Positions 32,906 through 41,573 of a stretch of 64,000 nucleotides of DNA are shown piece after piece. Source of the stretch: Hungatella sp. UBA4396 (GTDB lineage Bacteria > Bacillota > Clostridia > Lachnospirales > Lachnospiraceae); contig DGRE01000014.1 in the NCBI GenBank assembly GCA_002389905.1, forward strand, positions 1 through 64,000. Direction: 5' to 3'. Positions within the stretch are counted from its first letter, which is position 1, and the number at the start of each line of letters is the position of its first letter. A program made the position numbers and the translations under genes. The notes under the pieces were generated by a model. The model was not told where the DNA came from and made no database searches. It was given only the letters and a program-made list of their open reading frames with translations.

Positions 32906-33706
32906 ATGGAATACCAGAACATGCTAAAAGGAACCTTTTTAAGCCGTCCTAATCGTTTTATCGCCCATGTACGGATAACGTCAGAAGAAAGAGGAGAAGA
33001 AACGGTTGTATGCCACGTTAAAAATACAGGACGGTGCCGGGAACTTCTCATTCCGGGAGTCACAGTACTGGTACAGTTTCATCCGGAAGCCAGAGTACTT
33101 GGAAGAAAGACGGAATACTCCCTGATCGGCGTATGGAAAGAACGTGAACATGGACAGGGACCTCTTCTCATTAACATGGATTCCCAGGCCCCAAACCAGG
33201 CAGCCTATGAATGGCTCAAGTCCATGGAGGGAAATATGACCCTGCCCTTTCATACCAGGTCAGGCATGGAAATATCAGAAAGCCCAGCTTTGGAATGCGT
33301 CCGGCGGGAAGTCACCTACGACCAGTCCCGGTTTGACCTGGCTTTTCAGCTTACATTTCCAGGAGAAGAAGGGCGGGAGCATGAACGAATTCCTGCATTT
33401 ATGGAGGTAAAAGGAGTCACCCTGGAAGAAAACGGACTTGCCATGTTCCCCGATGCGCCTACGGAGCGGGGTATCAAGCACATGGCCGAGCTGGTTCATG
33501 CACACAAGGAGGGATATGAAGCTTACATATTATTTGTCATCCAGATGAAGGAAATGGAAGCTTTTACCCCCAACATAAAAACGCACCCCCAATTCGGAGA
33601 TGCGCTTCAAGCTGCCGCTGAGGCAGGAGTTCATGTTCTGGCTTATGACTGCATTGTGACGGAGAACTCTCTTTCCATCCACCGGCCAATTCCTGTTTTC
33701 TTATAA
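32906..33706 (+). CDS. sfsA: SfsA-family DNA/RNA nuclease-like protein
   Basis: A 266-residue SfsA protein. It has the RPNRFIAHV N-terminal OB-like part (about 10-90), then a PD-(D/E)xK-type nuclease core: SRFDLAF, then FMEVKGVTLEENGLAMFPDAPTERGIKH, which is the most conserved SfsA stretch and holds the Glu/Lys metal residues. The E. coli name comes from sugar fermentation stimulation; biochemical data point to nucleic-acid binding or cleavage. Slightly longer than the usual 230-240 residues. Ribosome site AAAGGA. Confidence 0.9.
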   Translation: MEYQNMLKGTFLSRPNRFIAHVRITSEERGEETVVCHVKNTGRCRELLIPGVTVLVQFHPEARVLGRKTEYSLIGVWKEREHGQGPLLINMDSQAPNQAAYEWLKSMEGNMTLPFHTRSGMEISESPALECVRREVTYDQSRFDLAFQLTFPGEEGREHERIPAFMEVKGVTLEENGLAMFPDAPTERGIKHMAELVHAHKEGYEAYILFVIQMKEMEAFTPNIKTHPQFGDALQAAAEAGVHVLAYDCIVTENSLSIHRPIPVFL

Positions 33707-33743
33707 ACCATATCAATCCTCCCGGTGACGGAGAATGATTCTT

Positions 33744-34298
33744 TTACGTCAGAGCTGTTGAACAAGCCATCAGATAATAGTTATTTTGATTGAACTGGAA
33801 GGTTCCCAATGTGGAAAGGGGAACCTTTTTTGTATGTGCCGCGTAGGAGCGCTGGTTAATCTGGTTAACAAATGTAGCCATAATGGGATACCGTTCTCTC
33901 ATACTGGCTAATGAAGCATAAAATACCTGTTCAAATACCCCTGTTCCTCTGACAGATTTATCAACGCAGACCGGCCCGTACTGATAGGAGTTTTCCCTGG
34001 TCAATACCTGACCCTCAAATGAAAATTCAGGCAGCTTTTCAATCATGCTGGCGAAAAACGGCCACTCCTCCCAAAAATCCCAGGAAGCCGCCATAGCAAA
34101 AGAAAGAACCTTTCCGTCCTCCTTTGCAATGGTAACCCCCCGTTCCTTCATAACCAGTGCCTCAAGCTGTGCTTCTGTAAAATTTGTTGTCACAAAACCG
34201 TCCGGTTTATCCTCTTCGCTAATATAACTGATATGGTTGGCTTTGAGTAAAGAAAGGATTCCCTCAACATCATCCATAGTTGCCTGGGTAATTACCAT
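33744..34298 (-). CDS. GNAT-family N-acetyltransferase
   Basis: A 184-residue acetyltransferase-fold protein. The core has the VCVDKSVRGTGVFEQVF acetyl-CoA loop (a degenerate R/Q-x-x-G-x-G/A: VRGTGVF) near residue 125 and a C-terminal IMATFVNQINQRS strand/helix. Substrate unknown. The start at 34298 is set by GAGGAG nine bases upstream; the open frame running on to 34463 is the reverse of the Gly-rich end of the next gene. It is convergent with sfsA. Confidence 0.75.
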   Translation of the reverse strand: MVITQATMDDVEGILSLLKANHISYISEEDKPDGFVTTNFTEAQLEALVMKERGVTIAKEDGKVLSFAMAASWDFWEEWPFFASMIEKLPEFSFEGQVLTRENSYQYGPVCVDKSVRGTGVFEQVFYASLASMRERYPIMATFVNQINQRSYAAHTKKVPLSTLGTFQFNQNNYYLMACSTALT

Positions 34299-34335
34299 AA
34301 TCGTATTCTCCTCTTTTTCAAGTTTCATGCATAAA

Positions 34336-35250
34336 TTAAAACTTCCGGCCTCCGCCTCCCATAGTCCTGCCTGAGGAAGAATGGGTCGTGCTCCGTCCGC
34401 CTGAGGAAAAACCTCCGCCTCCCCGGCCTCCGCCGCCGCCATTGTTTCTGGGAATGGGGACATGGGTCACCCTCTTGCCCAGCAGATGGTCCGCATTGTT
34501 ATGATACTGGAACTGAGAGCTGGCCCGGTAGGCCATAAGAGAGCTTTTGGCCCTGCCCCTCTCCTTTTTCATGGAATACTGGCGAACTATGCCGCTGCAG
34601 GTAACCCCTGCTGCAAATAAGGCCACAAGAACAGCCAGACCGGCTTCATACCACCTGATGCTGCGGTAAACGCTTATTTTCCCCGTATCCCTGTCATAAT
34701 TATACTGTCCTCCGGGAATTCCGGCCTTATAATACTTGGCAACACCATTCAGAAAGCTTTCAGCACAGGCTCCATATTCCTGATTGGCAATCTTATCATA
34801 AGCGTCATCTAAAATAGCATTCCAGCGCTTATCTGTCAAAAACCGGTTCATTGCCCCCACCGGAAGAATGTAGATCTCCCTGTTATCCATATCCATGAGA
34901 AACAACACACCATTGTAGTCCTTTCCCACTCCGAACAGGCCGTCAATATAAAAGTCCTCCGCATACTGCTCCGCGGACTTCCCGCCTGCATCATCAGTGG
35001 TCACAAGCACCACATCCATATTCATCTCTTTGATCATGGCCTGTATCCGGGTTTCTAATGATTCTGTTTCTTCCTCAGAAAACAGGTCCGTCCCGTCAAA
35101 TACCCGTTTCTCTCCGGAGCTGTTTCCCGGCTTCTGATTTCCGGCAAAGGACTGTATGTTCCAGCAGAAAACTGACAGAAGCAGAAAAAACACAGCCAGA
35201 AAAGCGGTTCCCGGCCAAAAGCCCACACACAATCGTTTTATCTTCATCAT
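34336..35250 (-). CDS. TPM-domain membrane protein (YdjH-like)
   Basis: A 304-residue exported protein: signal or anchor helix (about 12-36), an extracytoplasmic TPM domain (about 48-190: VFDGTDLFSEEETESLETRI, DVVLVTTDD, YNGVLFLMDMDNREIYI), a membrane helix (about 205-225) and a cytoplasmic tail ending in Gly/Ser-rich repeats. TPM domains occur in YgcG and in plant photosystem II repair factors. It is the third gene of an SPFH / zinc-ribbon / TPM operon like B. subtilis ydjI-ydjG-ydjH. Starts with a 4-base ATGA overlap with the upstream gene. Confidence 0.78.
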   Translation of the reverse strand: MMKIKRLCVGFWPGTAFLAVFFLLLSVFCWNIQSFAGNQKPGNSSGEKRVFDGTDLFSEEETESLETRIQAMIKEMNMDVVLVTTDDAGGKSAEQYAEDFYIDGLFGVGKDYNGVLFLMDMDNREIYILPVGAMNRFLTDKRWNAILDDAYDKIANQEYGACAESFLNGVAKYYKAGIPGGQYNYDRDTGKISVYRSIRWYEAGLAVLVALFAAGVTCSGIVRQYSMKKERGRAKSSLMAYRASSQFQYHNNADHLLGKRVTHVPIPRNNGGGGGRGGGGFSSGGRSTTHSSSGRTMGGGGRKF

Positions 35251-36290
35251 ATCAGATACCCCACAATCAGCAAGACAATCAATATGGGAACAAATATTTC
35301 CGCAAAAAGAAGGGACAGCTTGAATTTATCCACCGGCAGCTTTCCGCAGACCTTTCCGGTCTGTCCGTTTATGGTGAAATAGTACATCTCATCCCTGCCT
35401 TCATCCCGGTAAGTAAGGGCCCAGACCGGCAAAAGAGCATACTCCCATGCTTCATCCTTTAAGCGGATATCATTGCTCTCAATCCTTACGGAGTCATAAG
35501 AAGTGATGCTGTTTCTCAGGGAATCCTGGGCAAAGGACCGTACTTCTGTCTTTACCTCATCTCCAAACTCCTGCTCTCCCATATCCCTGCGCTCTGCCAG
35601 AAAGCCGGAAAGGTATGCCATGGAAAAGTTCTTCATCTTCTCCGTCTCATAAGGCAATACCCCTTCCACCAGCTCCCGGTTTGCTTTTTTCAAAGCATTT
35701 CTGGGCACGAATTTCACAGGCATGGAGCCTTCTCTCTTCACCTCAAAGGTCTGAGTCTCCGTATACCGGTGATTCCCGCTGACCCATACCCGCACCCGGT
35801 CCGCACTGGCGTTTAAACGTCCTTCCGCCCGGCAGCTATAGAGCATGTAGGGAAAATAGACACCGGAAATCTTTTCAATCTGGTCTTCGCTGTAAAATTC
35901 CTTTGGCACAAACCGTTTCTTTTTCATCCACAGGCGGAAGATATCCACTGCCTTTTCCTTTTCAATAGCAAAGGGAACCACATAATCCGGATTATATTCT
36001 CCTGAAAGCCTGCCCGACAAAATCACAGGATTGTGGCAATAGTAGCAGAAGGTGGCCGCAGTGGTGCCGTCTGTGACGATTTCCGCACCGCAGCTTGAAC
36101 AGTTGTAAAGAAATGGCTCACCGCCCCCTTTTTCTGCCTTTTCTGCCCTGGGTGCCTCCTTCTCTTCTGCAGCCACCTGTTCCTGGGTGAATTGAGACAA
36201 ACAGTATTCACAGGCATACTTCTGTTTTTCCGGATCAAACTTAAGGGGGCCTCCGCAGTTTGAACATTTATAAGTTAAGACACCACTCAT
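35247..36290 (-). CDS. Zinc-ribbon membrane protein (YdjG-like)
   Basis: A 347-residue protein. Two CxxC zinc ribbons open it: YKCSNCGG / YACEYCLS (about residues 6-32) and YNCSSCGAE / TFCYYCHNP (about 63-90). A beta-rich central domain follows, and a single C-terminal helix (about 327-346) anchors it in the membrane. The start is taken as 36290, where ATG overlaps the upstream TGA as ATGA; an in-frame ATG at 36308 lies inside the upstream gene. Membership of the SPFH-TPM operon suggests a role in membrane-stress handling, by analogy with YdjG. Confidence 0.75.
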   Translation of the reverse strand: MSGVLTYKCSNCGGPLKFDPEKQKYACEYCLSQFTQEQVAAEEKEAPRAEKAEKGGGEPFLYNCSSCGAEIVTDGTTAATFCYYCHNPVILSGRLSGEYNPDYVVPFAIEKEKAVDIFRLWMKKKRFVPKEFYSEDQIEKISGVYFPYMLYSCRAEGRLNASADRVRVWVSGNHRYTETQTFEVKREGSMPVKFVPRNALKKANRELVEGVLPYETEKMKNFSMAYLSGFLAERRDMGEQEFGDEVKTEVRSFAQDSLRNSITSYDSVRIESNDIRLKDEAWEYALLPVWALTYRDEGRDEMYYFTINGQTGKVCGKLPVDKFKLSLLFAEIFVPILIVLLIVGYLI

Positions 36291-37492
36291 ACTCTCGGCT
36301 TTCCGCATTCAGCGCAGAATTTCCCCTTGTTTTCAGCTCCGCATTGACAGGTCCAGGTGTCGGAAGGCTTGGGATTTCCGCATTCTGAACAGAACTTTCC
36401 CTTATTCACGTTTCCGCATCCGCAGGTCCAGGCACCCTCTCCTGAGCCTCCCGGATTCCCCTGGACGGTTCCTGGCTGGGAATTCATCTGTCCTGCCTGA
36501 TTTCTCTGCATCTGCTGCTGGTTGGCGCTTGAAGCTGCTCCCATAAATCCGCCGCCTGTATTCATCCCCATGTTCATTCCCATAAATCCTGCCATAGAAC
36601 CGCCTGTATTGCTTCCTGCAGCCTCTAAGCCTCTGGCAATGGAACCCTGTACATAACCTTCCCGGACACTGGGATCGCCCAGCATGGCACCCTGGTTTCT
36701 CATATTAATCAGCTGTTTGGATTCGTCGTCATAGGAAATGCTGGCAATTCCTACGGATTGGATCTCCATTCCCCTTCCGGACTTCCACTGCTCATCCAGG
36801 ACATTGGACATATACTGGCCCAGCTCTCTTCCCTTGGAAGACACATGGGAAATCCGTATGCCGTCAGCGGACATCTGGTTCACGGAGGACTGGAGAGCTT
36901 CCATGAACTCGGACAAGTACTGGATATTGATATCATCCACTTCCACCTTGGAAGCATTTTTCGGAATCACTTCCCCATAGAATAAAAGCGGGTCAGTCAC
37001 CTTGATGGAATACGTTCCATGAGCCCTCAAAAACAGCTCTGCATTGTAGAACTGGTCAAAATAGTTAATGGGATTGGGGGTTCCGAACTTGATTCCCTTA
37101 ATCTCCTGAAGATTGATAAAATATACCTTCTGGGATGTGGGAGTCTGTCCGCCGTAGCGTATGCGGTCAAAGGATTCCCTCAAAGCCTCTTCAAACTGGC
37201 CGTTAAAAAGAGAAGGCATGGAGGAATTTTTCACCGTAAAGTATCCCGGCTCTCCTGTATAATCGATTACCCTTCCTCCATCCACCAGAATCATGAACTG
37301 ATTGGGATAAACATGGATGACAGAACCATCTGATACCGTATTATCCGTTCCCTTTACATTGGAGCCCTTGCGGATTTTCACCCCGCTGGTAAATACGGTC
37401 TGATCTCCCATATTGCCTGCCTCTATGACTTCCAGCCACTGGTCTGCCAGTGAACCGCCTACGGCACTGGTAATCGCTTTTATAATTCCCAT
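36287..37492 (-). CDS. SPFH-domain protein with tandem C-terminal zinc ribbons (YdjI-like)
   Basis: A 401-residue protein. The SPFH/prohibitin-like (virion-core) domain covers about 1-290, starting MGIIKAITSAVGGSLADQW. A flexible Met/Gly/Gln-rich linker (about 295-350) leads to two zinc ribbons, WTCGCGN..FCSECGN and WTCQCGA..FCAECGK. In B. subtilis YdjI recruits PspA to damaged membrane with YdjG and YdjH. No pspA is in this window, so the effector may be elsewhere or different. GAGGAGG precedes the ATG. First gene of the three-gene operon. Confidence 0.82.
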   Translation of the reverse strand: MGIIKAITSAVGGSLADQWLEVIEAGNMGDQTVFTSGVKIRKGSNVKGTDNTVSDGSVIHVYPNQFMILVDGGRVIDYTGEPGYFTVKNSSMPSLFNGQFEEALRESFDRIRYGGQTPTSQKVYFINLQEIKGIKFGTPNPINYFDQFYNAELFLRAHGTYSIKVTDPLLFYGEVIPKNASKVEVDDINIQYLSEFMEALQSSVNQMSADGIRISHVSSKGRELGQYMSNVLDEQWKSGRGMEIQSVGIASISYDDESKQLINMRNQGAMLGDPSVREGYVQGSIARGLEAAGSNTGGSMAGFMGMNMGMNTGGGFMGAASSANQQQMQRNQAGQMNSQPGTVQGNPGGSGEGAWTCGCGNVNKGKFCSECGNPKPSDTWTCQCGAENKGKFCAECGKPRV

Positions 37493-37632
37493 GTTGTTGT
37501 TTCCTCCTCTAAGATTTTTATTTATTATGTTAATGCTTAGCTTTGCTCCTCAAAAAACTCTCTGTTTACAAATTTTAATTTATCTTGTATAATTAATACT
37601 GTAAAAACATAAATTAACATTGTGCTAAACAG

Positions 37633-37701
37633 ACCGGTGCTTATTTATAAGTGTTGTATCTGTACGGTGCGTTATAAACAAAAGGGTTTCCTGTACGGTG
37701 T
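37633..37701. repeat. Three degenerate tandem repeats beside the SIR2 gene
   Basis: ACCGGTGCTTATTTAT, TACGGTGCGTTATAAA and TACGGTGTTTGTTTAC recur with a 30-31-base period (from about 37633, 37664 and 37695); CTGTACGGTG is exact in the last two. They lie just after the SIR2 stop codon. Confidence 0.45.
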
Positions 37702-37733
37702 TTGTTTACAAATGCTTGAGCCGGGAAGCTCTT

Positions 37734-39293
37734 TTACTTTCCCCATTTTAAATAATCATATATCATAATCAGCCTTCTTATATTGGTCCTTATATGGGGA
37801 TCTGCATTCTGTAAAAGGTTTACATCATTTTCAAACAACTCCTGTAACACCTCCTCCAGTTCTTCAACATCAATCTTTCCTTCTTCAAGATGGGACATCA
37901 ATCTTGTGGCCTTTTCCAATGAATGCTTCTCTTGCTTCCATATCTGCTTTACCGATATATAATTACCTAAACAGCCTCTATTTCGTTTAATTGTTGCAGA
38001 AATAATGGTATCAAAATCTTGTCTTTCTGCCAGCTTCTTACATTCCGGAAATTCTCTTGCTGCTTCTGACAAATATTTATTAACCGGAAGTCTTCCGGAA
38101 TTTTGCTTTAGTACCTTCGGATATGCATATTCCAGCAGTTCATCTGCCGAAAAATCCAAATCTCCTATTACAATATTACGATACCATTCATTGCTGTCAA
38201 TACCGCTTAAACCCTTAAGTCCCAAATCTGACACTTTTCCTATTGCCAAAACCAGTTCTTCGTCCGCTACCCTATCATCCTCCAAAGCTGCCACTCGTAA
38301 ATTTGCAGTAGGAATATTGGTAATAGTATAATTATATAACTCCTGCTTAAACCGACGCAATATCTTTACCGGAAGTTTTGCTTTTTTTCCTTCCATAGCG
38401 CAATAAAGAAGCATAAAATCACCTAAAGCCACTTTTCTCATCCCTAACGGCTTATTATCCACCATGATTATATAAGGACTGACTTCCGCTCCAACCATGT
38501 CTCTTTTGTATTCCACGAACACAAACCGGTCTTCCAAGGTTTTAATCTGTTCCTCACCCAGACAATTTACAATAGACTTAATAATATTTTGAACGTTTAC
38601 ATCGCTTATAGAATAACCCATAAAGATGATCGGATATTCCATAAAAATTGTCATTAGCTTTGCCGCAAGATAAGCACTCTTGCTGTCAAACTTTACATAA
38701 TCAGTTTCATTAATTACGATACTGCCCGGGTCTTCAACGGAACCATGTATTTTATAAATTTCTGCAATTCCCTGAATGGAGGAAAATATCAACTGAGCCT
38801 GCCCCACATATTTAGTAAAGCCGGGAAGTGTCTCCTCCAAAAAAGAATCATAATTCGTTGTGATTACTCCTGCTATACTTTTTTCAGAGATCTGCGAAAG
38901 TTTGTTTATCTCATCTTCATAAGAAGGCTCCCTTATGGTGCATCTTTTAATGTATGCTGCCACCTCTGCCTTAAACGGAGACAGACCGTGGTTCTTTATT
39001 TGCTCCAGAGCCTCATTTTCAACAGTTCTCATGTCAGGGGTGCTAAACCACTTTCTGTCAAAGTCCCTTTGAATCAGCTCCGCTATTTTAGGCATGATAC
39101 CGGCTTTGCACTCTAAGACCCTGGCTTCGTTTTCATATGCACTATATGCAAAGCTGTTATCATCAATTACTCTTGCAAAATACTCTAATAGACCTTTCCA
39201 ATCAGGTAAATTTAAATATCTTCGCGTAATTCCTGAGCCAATAAACAAAAAAGGGGTTGTGTTAAACTGGCTTATAATGTCTTCAATTGTCAT
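37734..39293 (-). CDS. SIR2-domain protein, candidate anti-phage NADase
   Basis: A 519-residue protein with an N-terminal SIR2_2-like domain (about 10-290). Nucleotide-site landmarks are FLFIGSGITRRY (Gly19-Gly21), ITTNYDSFLE (catalytic-type Asn147), YKIHGSVEDP (His183) and IIFMGYSISD (226-231). These are the residues used for NAD+ cleavage in ThsA and DSR proteins. The remaining 230 residues are helical and unrecognised, and would hold the sensor or oligomerisation part. No membrane segment is seen. It is a lone gene, more AT-rich than its neighbours, inserted between an envelope operon and a frameshifted gene, as expected of a transferred defence gene. Defence function is inference. Confidence 0.72.
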   Translation of the reverse strand: MTIEDIISQFNTTPFLFIGSGITRRYLNLPDWKGLLEYFARVIDDNSFAYSAYENEARVLECKAGIMPKIAELIQRDFDRKWFSTPDMRTVENEALEQIKNHGLSPFKAEVAAYIKRCTIREPSYEDEINKLSQISEKSIAGVITTNYDSFLEETLPGFTKYVGQAQLIFSSIQGIAEIYKIHGSVEDPGSIVINETDYVKFDSKSAYLAAKLMTIFMEYPIIFMGYSISDVNVQNIIKSIVNCLGEEQIKTLEDRFVFVEYKRDMVGAEVSPYIIMVDNKPLGMRKVALGDFMLLYCAMEGKKAKLPVKILRRFKQELYNYTITNIPTANLRVAALEDDRVADEELVLAIGKVSDLGLKGLSGIDSNEWYRNIVIGDLDFSADELLEYAYPKVLKQNSGRLPVNKYLSEAAREFPECKKLAERQDFDTIISATIKRNRGCLGNYISVKQIWKQEKHSLEKATRLMSHLEEGKIDVEELEEVLQELFENDVNLLQNADPHIRTNIRRLIMIYDYLKWGK

Positions 39294-39470
39294 CTATCAT
39301 TCACCTTCTTTCTGTATCCATGGAATCATTTTATTTTCCTTATTATACTATATAATAAAGTCCTTGACTATACTGTCTCCCGGAAGGTTTTTCGAAACAG
39401 CTTTATTTTTCTTTCTCCAAAGACGATATAAATTAAAATAGATAAATTTTTATCAAAGGAGGACACTTAT

Positions 39471-39810
39471 GTGAGTGAGTATTTTTCAAGCAATGTGGAA
39501 GAAGGCTGGCCGGAAGTCATTGAAAAAATGAAACATTACAGGCAGGGCAGCCCTTGACTCCCTTTCTCCGTCTCAAACCATTGCACTGAAACCTTTAAAT
39601 GGGAAAAAAACAGACACCGAGGAAATTTCCTTTGCCTGCAAGGAAGGCAGACAATGGGAAATTACCGTCATGTGCCGGGAAGATGATATCCAATGGCCCA
39701 TGGTAAAGCTTGCAGATGAGCAGGAGACCATCAGAATTTTAGAAGATCTGATCAAAGAAAAAAGCTGCCGCGCCTTTTCACACGGAACAGGCGCGGCAGA
39801 CAAAATATAA
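39471..39810 (+). pseudogene. Small frameshifted gene of unknown family
   Basis: AAAGGAGG (39457-39463) precedes a GTG at 39471 that opens a frame of 28 codons (SEYFSSNVEEGWPEVIEK...) stopped by TGA. Deleting one C from the GCAGCCC run near 39549-39556 joins it to a second open frame, LDSLSPSQTIALKPL through EETIRILEDLIKE-like sequence, ending at TAA 39808-39810, for about 112 residues in total. Both halves have coding-like composition. It is either a recent frameshift, a sequencing error or a programmed shift. No family is recognised. Its 3' end overlaps the terminator of the convergent nfo gene. Confidence 0.6.
39759..39799 (-). terminator. Terminator of nfo, inside the 3' end of the opposing frame
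   Basis: Minus strand: CTGCCGCGCC, 15-base loop, GGCGCGGCAG followed by CTTTTTTCTTTG. The stem is 10 bp and perfect. Confidence 0.85.
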
Positions 39811-39819
39811 TAGTACTTC

Positions 39820-40647
39820 CTACAATCCTTCCCTCATCACGGCAATCTCCCTGGCGTATCCGTCCAGTTCATTAGGAGTTTCCAGATAAAAGGGAAGGTC
39901 TTTTAATGCGGGATGAGACACCACCCGTTTTAAAGCCTCAAAGCCTATGCAGCCTTCTCCGATTTTTGCATGGCGGTCCTTGTGGGCTCCCAAAGGGTTC
40001 TGGCTGTCGTTTAAATGAATGGCTTTTAACCTGGAAAGTCCGATCACCTGGTCAAACCGGTTCAATACTCCCTCCAAATCCCCGGCAATATCATATCCCC
40101 CATCCCATACATGGCAGGTATCCAGACAGACTCCCATCTGGTCACTTCTTTCCACACGGTCCAGAATCTCCCTCAGCTCCTCAAACTCCCGTCCCACCTC
40201 ACTGCCCTTTCCCGACATGGTTTCCAGCAGCACAGTGGTATGAAGCTCCGGCGTCACCACCCGGTTCAGCATATCTGCAATATAGCCGATCCCCGCTTCG
40301 ACCCCCTGCCCCACATGGCTTCCGGGGTGGAAATTATAGCAGTTTCCGGGCGTATATTCCATGCGCTCTAAGTCATCCCTCATAGTCTCTGCGGCCAGTT
40401 CTCTTAAATGTTCATCGGCAGAGCAGCCATTTAAGGTATAAGGGGCATGGGCCAGAATCCGGCTGATCCCATGGTCCTTAGCAAAGTCCAGATAGCGTTT
40501 CACATCCTCCGGATTCATGGCCTTGGCCTTGGTTCCTCTGGGGTTTCTGGTAAAAAACTGAAATGTATTGGCATCGATCTTCACAGCCTCTTTACCCATA
40601 GCCAGATAGCCCTTTGACGAAGACAGATGACAGCCGATTGTAAGCAT
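39820..40647 (-). CDS. nfo: Endonuclease IV (AP endonuclease)
   Basis: A 275-residue TIM-barrel, tri-zinc apurinic endonuclease that incises abasic DNA in base-excision repair. Typical segments are MLTIGCHLSSSKGYLAM, NTFQFFTRNPRG, YNFHPGSHVGQG, LLETMSGKGSEVG, GVCLDTCHVWDGGYD, IHLNDSQNPLGAHKDRHAKIGEG and FYLETP, all in order. The start at 40647 has GGGAG close upstream; the frame extending to 40767 lies in the ABC permease gene. It is the last gene of the operon with the ABC exporter and two-component system, 14 bases after the permease. Confidence 0.95.
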   Translation of the reverse strand: MLTIGCHLSSSKGYLAMGKEAVKIDANTFQFFTRNPRGTKAKAMNPEDVKRYLDFAKDHGISRILAHAPYTLNGCSADEHLRELAAETMRDDLERMEYTPGNCYNFHPGSHVGQGVEAGIGYIADMLNRVVTPELHTTVLLETMSGKGSEVGREFEELREILDRVERSDQMGVCLDTCHVWDGGYDIAGDLEGVLNRFDQVIGLSRLKAIHLNDSQNPLGAHKDRHAKIGEGCIGFEALKRVVSHPALKDLPFYLETPNELDGYAREIAVMREGL

Positions 40648-40661
40648 AAAAATCTCCCTTG

Positions 40662-41573
40662 TTATTTTATTTTCCGTATTCCCTTTCCCGGACTGATGGC
40701 CTTTATTGCGGCAAAAAGGAAGACCGCAGCCAGCAGAAGCTGGATGAGGATGCTGAGCACCACCCAATTATCTAGCACAAAGCTTTCCGGATGTGGCCCG
40801 AATACGTTGGTTAAGCTTTTCAGCACCTGGTTATTATCTCCTGTCTGCCTGCTTATCATCACATAAAAGGTGGCCACTGGGTTGATGAGAAGCAGGTACA
40901 AAAAGCCGCCGGTATTGGCCTGGTCGGCCATTCCGCTGGCAGATAAGGCATAGGTATTGGTCATGTTCATTCTGGCTATGGACAATGCAAACACATTGAC
41001 CGCATAGGTGCCTGCTGCAATGATGATCAGCACTCCATAGCTGACCACTGTCGCAATGGTGGACCGCTTAAACAGAGAGGAAAAGCAGATTCCCATGCTT
41101 CCGCACAAAAGAGCCACGGCCAGATAGCATAAAAGCAGAAGGAACACATCATAATACATCACCCCTCCGTATACAAAGGACACGGCCAGCAGGGGAAAGC
41201 TGGATAGGATGAGTAAAAACATGGTGGCAAAGGAAGATGTCAGCTTTCCCCAGATGATCTCCCAGGGCTTCATAACCGTTGTGAGAAGAAGGTCCAGAGT
41301 CTGGCGCTCCCGCTCCCCGCTGATGCTTCCCGAGGTCAGGGCAGGCATAATAAACATCAGCATGACGAATTCCACCACTGCCACAAATACATATAAATTG
41401 GTAAAAGAAGAATACTGGATCTCAGCAGTCAGCTTCACCCGCTCTAAAACCGAGTACATATTGAGCATGACCACCAAAGCCAGAACCCCGTTAAAAAGCA
41501 TGAGGATCAGGGCCAGGCGGAAGCTTCTGGCGCTGACTGTTGTTTCCCGTTTATAAACCGGATTCATTTTCAT
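40662..41573 (-). CDS. ABC-2-type transporter permease
   Basis: A 303-residue membrane subunit with about six helices. The MPALTSGSISGERERQTLDLLLTTVMKPWEIIWGK stretch carries the GERERxTLdxLl signature of ABC-2 permeases such as GldF. The start at 41573 (MKMNP) or the neighbouring ATG at 41567 overlaps the end of the ATPase gene, so the two are co-translated. It forms an exporter with the preceding ATPase. Probably involved in envelope processes together with the 827-residue protein. Confidence 0.85.
   Translation of the reverse strand: MKMNPVYKRETTVSARSFRLALILMLFNGVLALVVMLNMYSVLERVKLTAEIQYSSFTNLYVFVAVVEFVMLMFIMPALTSGSISGERERQTLDLLLTTVMKPWEIIWGKLTSSFATMFLLILSSFPLLAVSFVYGGVMYYDVFLLLLCYLAVALLCGSMGICFSSLFKRSTIATVVSYGVLIIIAAGTYAVNVFALSIARMNMTNTYALSASGMADQANTGGFLYLLLINPVATFYVMISRQTGDNNQVLKSLTNVFGPHPESFVLDNWVVLSILIQLLLAAVFLFAAIKAISPGKGIRKIK

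Noticed and set aside
34299..34463. N-terminal extension of the GNAT frame
   Set aside because: It reads through the Gly-rich 3' end of the TPM gene; GAGGAG before 34298 fixes the start.
37633..37701. CRISPR-like repeats
   Set aside because: Only three degenerate copies, no constant repeat or variable spacers and no cas genes.
39573..39803. A 76-codon minus-strand frame between nfo and the SIR2 gene
   Set aside because: It contains the nfo terminator and is antisense to the better-supported frameshifted gene.
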